From positions 62,001 through 126,000 of the forward strand of contig CAWGFM010000004.1 of assembly GCA_963821935.1 (NCBI GenBank): a stretch of DNA of 64,000 bases, written 5' to 3'. A model generated the notes under the pieces. That model saw nothing but the letters and a program-made list of their open reading frames with translations. It was not told the origin of the DNA and did not search any database. Positions 60,716 to 64,000 of this stretch are shown piece after piece. Position 1 is the stretch's first letter, and each line of letters begins with the position of its first letter. The stretch is from JAOUEA01 sp963821935. Lineage in GTDB: Bacteria > Actinomycetota > UBA4738 > HRBIN12. Position numbers and translations under genes: made by a program.

Positions 60716-61215
60716 CGAGCCCCGGCCACGCGAGGGGTGCGGAGCCCGAAGAGGTGCGTGAGGGCGACCGCGGCCGCATCAACCGCGTCAGGCCCCGGCG
60801 GCAGCTCTCGGAAGCCGTGGATGCGCTCGAGCGCGAGCCGAACCTGCTGCTTGTCCGCGTTCCCGGCGCCGGTCACCGCGCTCTTCACCTGCGTCGGGCT
60901 GTACTCGTCGACAGCCAGACCCGCTTCGGCGGCGGCCACCATGACGGCCCCCGTCGCCCTGGCGACCGTGAGGGCGCTCACCTGGTTGCGATTGAAGGCC
61001 ACCCGCTCCACGGCAACGGAGACCGGGCGATGACGGGCGATGGCGGTGCGGACGGCGTGGGCCACGGCTCGGAGTCGCTCCGCCTCCGGTTCGTCCGGGC
61101 TGGTCGAGATCGTCTCGGCCCAGATGAGCGAGGGACGCCGACCATCACGCGTGACCGCGGCGAGGCCGAGCTTCGCCACGCCTGGATCGATGCCGAGCAC
61201 ACAGGAATCGAACAT
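60712..61215 (-). CDS. ruvC: crossover junction endodeoxyribonuclease RuvC
   Basis: 167 residues. RNase H fold with catalytic aspartate in LGIDPG, glutamate in VAVERVAFNRN, and the aspartate pair in GPDAVDAAAVA. Resolves Holliday junctions. ATG at 61215 (MFDSCVLGIDPG) is where homology begins; the open frame upstream is not homologous. Confidence 0.96.
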   Translation of the reverse strand: MFDSCVLGIDPGVAKLGLAAVTRDGRRPSLIWAETISTSPDEPEAERLRAVAHAVRTAIARHRPVSVAVERVAFNRNQVSALTVARATGAVMVAAAEAGLAVDEYSPTQVKSAVTGAGNADKQQVRLALERIHGFRELPPGPDAVDAAAVALTHLFGLRTPRVAGAR

Positions 61216-61285
61216 CAGTTCGCATCCTAGGGGCGGGTCGGCGACGAGGCAATCACTCAAAGCCCGGCACCTGGAGCGCGGCACC

Positions 61286-62038
61286 CTAGAGCGAGGCCAT
61301 GACCGCTTCCGGGATGTCGAAGTTGGCGTAGACGCTCTGCACGTCCTCCAGCTCCTCCAGCGCCTCGATCAGGTTGAGGACCTGTTTGGCCTCGCCGCCG
61401 TCGACCGGGATCGTGGATTGCGGCACCAGCGAGATCTCGGCGCTGAACACCTCGACGCCGGCTCCCTCGAGGGCGTCCTTCACGTCCTTGAACGCATGCG
61501 GATCGCTGATGATGTCCCAGGAGCTCTCGGAGTCGCGCAGGTCCTCGGCGCCGCCCTCGAGCGCCAGCTCGAGCAGACGCTCCTCGCCGGGGGCGGCGTC
61601 CTTGTCCACGACCACGACACCCTTGCGCGCGAACATCCACGCGGTCGAACCGGTCTCCCCCAGGTTGCCTCCGTTGCGGGTGAACGCGTGCCGGACCTCC
61701 TGCGCGGTGCGGTTCCGGTTGTCGGTGAGCGCCTCGACGATCAACGCGATGCCGCCGGGGGCGTAGCCCTCGTAGGCGATCTCCTCGTACTTCGCGCCGT
61801 CCTCGTCCGCGCCGGTCCCGCGCTTGATCGCGCGCTCGATGTTCTCGTTGGGCACCGAGAAGCTCTTGGCTTTCTCCACGGCCGATGCCAGCGTCATGTT
61901 GGCGGTCACATCGCCGCTGCCACCTTCCTTGGCGGCGACCTCGACGGCTCGCAGCAGCTTCGCGTACTGGTTGGAGCGCTTGGCGTCGTTGGCCGCCTTC
62001 TTGCGCTTGATCGTGGCCCACTTGGAGTGGCCGGACAT
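61286..62038 (-). CDS. yebC: YebC/PmpR-family regulatory protein
   Basis: 250 residues. Family start MSGHSKWATIKRKKAANDAKR, then VPNENIERAIKRGTG and YEGYAPGGIALIVEALTDNRNRT. YebC proteins act as DNA-binding regulators or translation factors for proline-rich stalls depending on subfamily, and the sequence does not decide between them here. Located between pdxT and ruvC as in many actinobacteria. Confidence 0.95.
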   Translation of the reverse strand: MSGHSKWATIKRKKAANDAKRSNQYAKLLRAVEVAAKEGGSGDVTANMTLASAVEKAKSFSVPNENIERAIKRGTGADEDGAKYEEIAYEGYAPGGIALIVEALTDNRNRTAQEVRHAFTRNGGNLGETGSTAWMFARKGVVVVDKDAAPGEERLLELALEGGAEDLRDSESSWDIISDPHAFKDVKDALEGAGVEVFSAEISLVPQSTIPVDGGEAKQVLNLIEALEELEDVQSVYANFDIPEAVMASL

Positions 62039-62053
62039 CGGTGTCGCTCCCTC

Positions 62054-62620
62054 CTAGCCCAGCTGCAGCAGGTACCGATGGAGCCCGATCTCGCCGATCA
62101 GCTCCGGGTGGAACGATGATACGAGCAGCGACCCTTGCTGCAGCACCACGGGCGCGCCCTCATGGATGGCCAGCACGCGCACTCCCGCGCCGACGTCGGT
62201 GATACGCGGTGCCCGGATGAACACCCCTCGCACCGGATGCTCGATACCCTCCACCGTCACGTCGTCCTCGAACGAATCCACCTGTCGCCCGTACGCGTTG
62301 CGCTGCACCCCGATATCCATGAGACCGAACAACGGCTCGCCGCCGGCAACCCGTTGCGCCATCACGATCATGCCGGCGCACGTCCCGAAGATCGGCATGC
62401 CGGCCGCGGCACGATCGCGGACGGGCTGCACCAAGCCGTAGGCGCGTGCGAGCGTGCCGATCGTGGTGGATTCCCCGCCCGGCACGACCAGGCAGTCGAC
62501 GCCGGACACGTCCTCGGCGTTGCGGACCTCCACGACGCTCGCGCCCGCGTGGGACAGGGCGCGTGCATGCTCGCGGAAGTCTCCCTGCAGCGCGAGCACG
62601 CCGGCCTTAATGATGGTCAA
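62054..62620 (-). CDS. pdxT: pyridoxal 5'-phosphate synthase glutaminase subunit
   Basis: 188 residues. Class I glutaminase with GVLALQGDFREH, PGGESTT, nucleophile cysteine in FGTCAGMI and the His/Glu pair in SSFHPEL. Feeds ammonia to PdxS. It follows pdxS by 44 bp. Confidence 0.97.
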   Translation of the reverse strand: MTIIKAGVLALQGDFREHARALSHAGASVVEVRNAEDVSGVDCLVVPGGESTTIGTLARAYGLVQPVRDRAAAGMPIFGTCAGMIVMAQRVAGGEPLFGLMDIGVQRNAYGRQVDSFEDDVTVEGIEHPVRGVFIRAPRITDVGAGVRVLAIHEGAPVVLQQGSLLVSSFHPELIGEIGLHRYLLQLG

Positions 62621-62664
62621 TCTCCTTGACTATCTGCGACCTTCGGTACCCGGCCGCATCGCGG

Positions 62665-63546
62665 CTACCAGCCGCGATCCTGCAGACGCGTCTCGAGCGT
62701 GTCGATCTCCAGGCCCGCCATGGGGTCGCCTAGCCCGCGCGACAGCTTGGCCAGCACGTCGGCGTTCTGGAAGTTGGTGGTGGCCTCCACGACGGCGCGC
62801 GCCATGGTGGCCGGGTCCTGCGACTTGAAGATGCCCGAGCCCACGAACACCCCGTCGACGCCCAGCTGCATCATGAGCGCGGCGTCGGCCGGCGTGGCGA
62901 TGCCGCCGGCCGAGAAGTTGACGACCGGGAGCTTGCCCTGTCGGGCGACCTCGCGCACGAGCTCCACGGGGGCGCCCAGCTCCTTGGCCTTGGTGACGTG
63001 CTGCTCGGGGCGCAGGGTGGTGACCTGGGCGATGTCGGCCAGGATCTGGCGCTCGTGCCGGACGGCCTCGACCACGTTGCCGGTGCCGGCCTCGCCCTTG
63101 GTGCGGATCATGGCGGCCCCTTCGGCGATCCGGCGCAGGGCCTCCCCCAGGTTGCGCGCGCCGCACACGAACGGCACGGTGAACGCCCACTTGTCGATGT
63201 GGAACTCGTCGTCGGCCGGCGTGAGCACCTCGGATTCGTCGATGTAGTCGACGCCCAGCGACTGCAGCACCTGCGCCTCCACGAAGTGCCCGATGCGCGC
63301 CTTGGCCATGACCGGGATCGTGACGGCCTGCTGGATCTCCTCGATCTTGGTGGCGTCGGCCATGCGCGCGACGCCCCCGTCGCGACGGATGTCGGCGGGC
63401 ACCCGCTCGAGCGCCATGACGGCGCACGCGCCCGCATCCTCAGCGACCTTGGCTTGATCGGCGGTGGTGACGTCCATGATGACGCCGCCCTTGAGCATCT
63501 CGGCCAGCCCGGACTTCACGGTGAAGCTGCCGGTCTCGCGTTGCAC
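62665..63546 (-). CDS. pdxS: pyridoxal 5'-phosphate synthase subunit PdxS
   Basis: 293 residues. TIM-barrel lyase making PLP from ribose 5-phosphate, glyceraldehyde 3-phosphate and ammonia. D25 in GGVIMDV, the Schiff-base lysine K82 in VMAKARIGHF, and the second lysine in RTKGEAGTGN are present. GTG at 63546 is chosen because AGGAGG lies 9 nt upstream. A TACACT (63592-63597) could be its -10, but the -35 is weak. Confidence 0.97.
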   Translation of the reverse strand: MQRETGSFTVKSGLAEMLKGGVIMDVTTADQAKVAEDAGACAVMALERVPADIRRDGGVARMADATKIEEIQQAVTIPVMAKARIGHFVEAQVLQSLGVDYIDESEVLTPADDEFHIDKWAFTVPFVCGARNLGEALRRIAEGAAMIRTKGEAGTGNVVEAVRHERQILADIAQVTTLRPEQHVTKAKELGAPVELVREVARQGKLPVVNFSAGGIATPADAALMMQLGVDGVFVGSGIFKSQDPATMARAVVEATTNFQNADVLAKLSRGLGDPMAGLEIDTLETRLQDRGW

Positions 63547-63623
63547 GGGGTATCGCCTCCTGGGGAACGGTCGCACGGAAACTTCCCAGCGAGTGTACCG
63601 GAGGCGAACCTGCTGGTGAGGGC

Positions 63624-64000
63624 TTACTTCTCGAAGGTGACGGGGGCCGTGAACATGCCCGTGGGAGCGAGCTCGACGAACGTGGTGCCGGGGGTCAGTT
63701 GGAACTCATCGCCACCCTTGGTCGTGAACACCGTCACGTCACCTTCGGCGGGCCGCGACCATGTGCCGGTCACGAGCCGGCCGTCGCGGAGCAGCCACGC
63801 CTTCCCGGTGCCGGTCACCGCGACCTCGGGAGAGGGGTAGCCGGTGACGTCGACGATGTCGCTCTCGGTGGTCTTCACCTGTTGGATCACGATGTTGTCG
63901 AAGGCAACGCTGGCTCCGCCCTCCAACGTCATCTCTTCACCGTTCTGATACCGGACCCAGGAGCCAGTCTCCCAGCGCCACTCGGCGGTGGTGAGCGGGA
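63624..64000 (-). CDS. DUF3048-type protein, C-terminal end (runs off right edge)
   Basis: Only the last 125 or so codons are in the window; the frame is open at base 64000. The visible part reads WRWETGSWVRYQNGEEM, then ASVAFDNIVIQQV and a beta-rich end with FTTKGGDEFQLTPGTTFVEL, matching the C-terminal half of YerB-like DUF3048 lipoproteins. These are exported, and their function is not established. The start, lipobox and N-terminal domain lie outside. It is probably separate from pdxS, 77 bp downstream. Confidence 0.8.
   Translation of the reverse strand, partial: PLTTAEWRWETGSWVRYQNGEEMTLEGGASVAFDNIVIQQVKTTESDIVDVTGYPSPEVAVTGTGKAWLLRDGRLVTGTWSRPAEGDVTVFTTKGGDEFQLTPGTTFVELAPTGMFTAPVTFEK

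Noticed and set aside
1..64000. tRNA, rRNA, insertion sequences, integrases, attachment sites
   Set aside because: None recognised on either strand. Gene order and base composition look uniformly chromosomal, without island boundaries.

Overview
The window is a dense, high-GC chromosomal segment, almost certainly from a member of the Actinomycetota. The main markers are a mycobacterial-type integration host factor (mIHF) next to gmk, a PriA that keeps its zinc cysteines but lacks helicase motifs, the DUF6167/DUF948 pair beside alaS, frequent GTG/TTG starts, and the carAB-pyr-mihF-gmk-rpoZ-coaBC-metK-priA gene order. PyrK with a class 1B-like PyrD, plus a pilM/N/O/P type IV pilus cluster, points to a deep-branching lineage (Acidimicrobiia- or Thermoleophilia-like) rather than Streptomyces or Mycobacterium. 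That placement is inference. No rRNA, tRNA, CRISPR array, IS element or phage gene was seen.

All genes except tatA lie on the minus strand, so the text follows transcription from 64000 down to 1. (1) 64000-61286: a cut-off DUF3048 lipoprotein, pdxS, pdxT (pyridoxal phosphate synthase) and yebC. (2) 61215-59113: ruvC-ruvA-ruvB. (3) 59062-54632: the Sec accessory operon yajC - HD phosphohydrolase - secD - secF, with stop/start overlaps at every junction. SecD carries an unusual insert of five cysteine-pair repeats. (4) 54586-41987: apt, relA/spoT, dtd, a glyoxalase II-like hydrolase, hisS, aspS, an F420-type flavin oxidoreductase-like protein, rarA, DUF948, DUF6167, alaS, ruvX, then mltG. (5) 40905-40036: aroE. 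(6) 39956-26691: a complete type IV pilus locus with a roadblock protein, pilB, pilT, pilC, pilA, a PKD/FN3 prepilin, two minor pilin-like proteins, prepilin peptidase, a small HTH regulator and pilM-N-O-P. (7) 26571-21323: aroC-aroK-aroB-aroQ, pepP, efp, nusB. (8) tatA on the plus strand. (9) 20907-11071: the pyrimidine operon with a PyrR-type RNA leader, pyrR-pyrB-pyrC-carA-carB-pyrK-pyrD-pyrF. (10) 10930-977: mihF with its own promoter, gmk, rpoZ, coaBC, metK, priA, def, fmt, rsmB, rpe and a REC-GGDEF regulator. (11) An FMN riboswitch followed by ribD, which runs off the left edge.

Most neighbours overlap by 4 bp (ATGA or GTGA), implying long operons with translational coupling. Frame breaks occur in aspS (two), pilA (two), pilC and pilT. 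gmk has no ordinary start codon ahead of its P-loop, and pyrB runs 154 bp into pyrC. Both aspS breaks sit in 4-base homopolymers, so uncorrected sequencing indels are the simplest explanation for that gene and perhaps for the others.

The observations most worth following up are the SecD repeat insert, the HD protein embedded in the Sec operon, the pyr leader that combines a PyrR hairpin with an 18-codon leader ORF overlapping pyrR, the degenerate PyrD beside an intact PyrK, and the three 9-bp direct repeats in front of the pilus-locus HTH gene.
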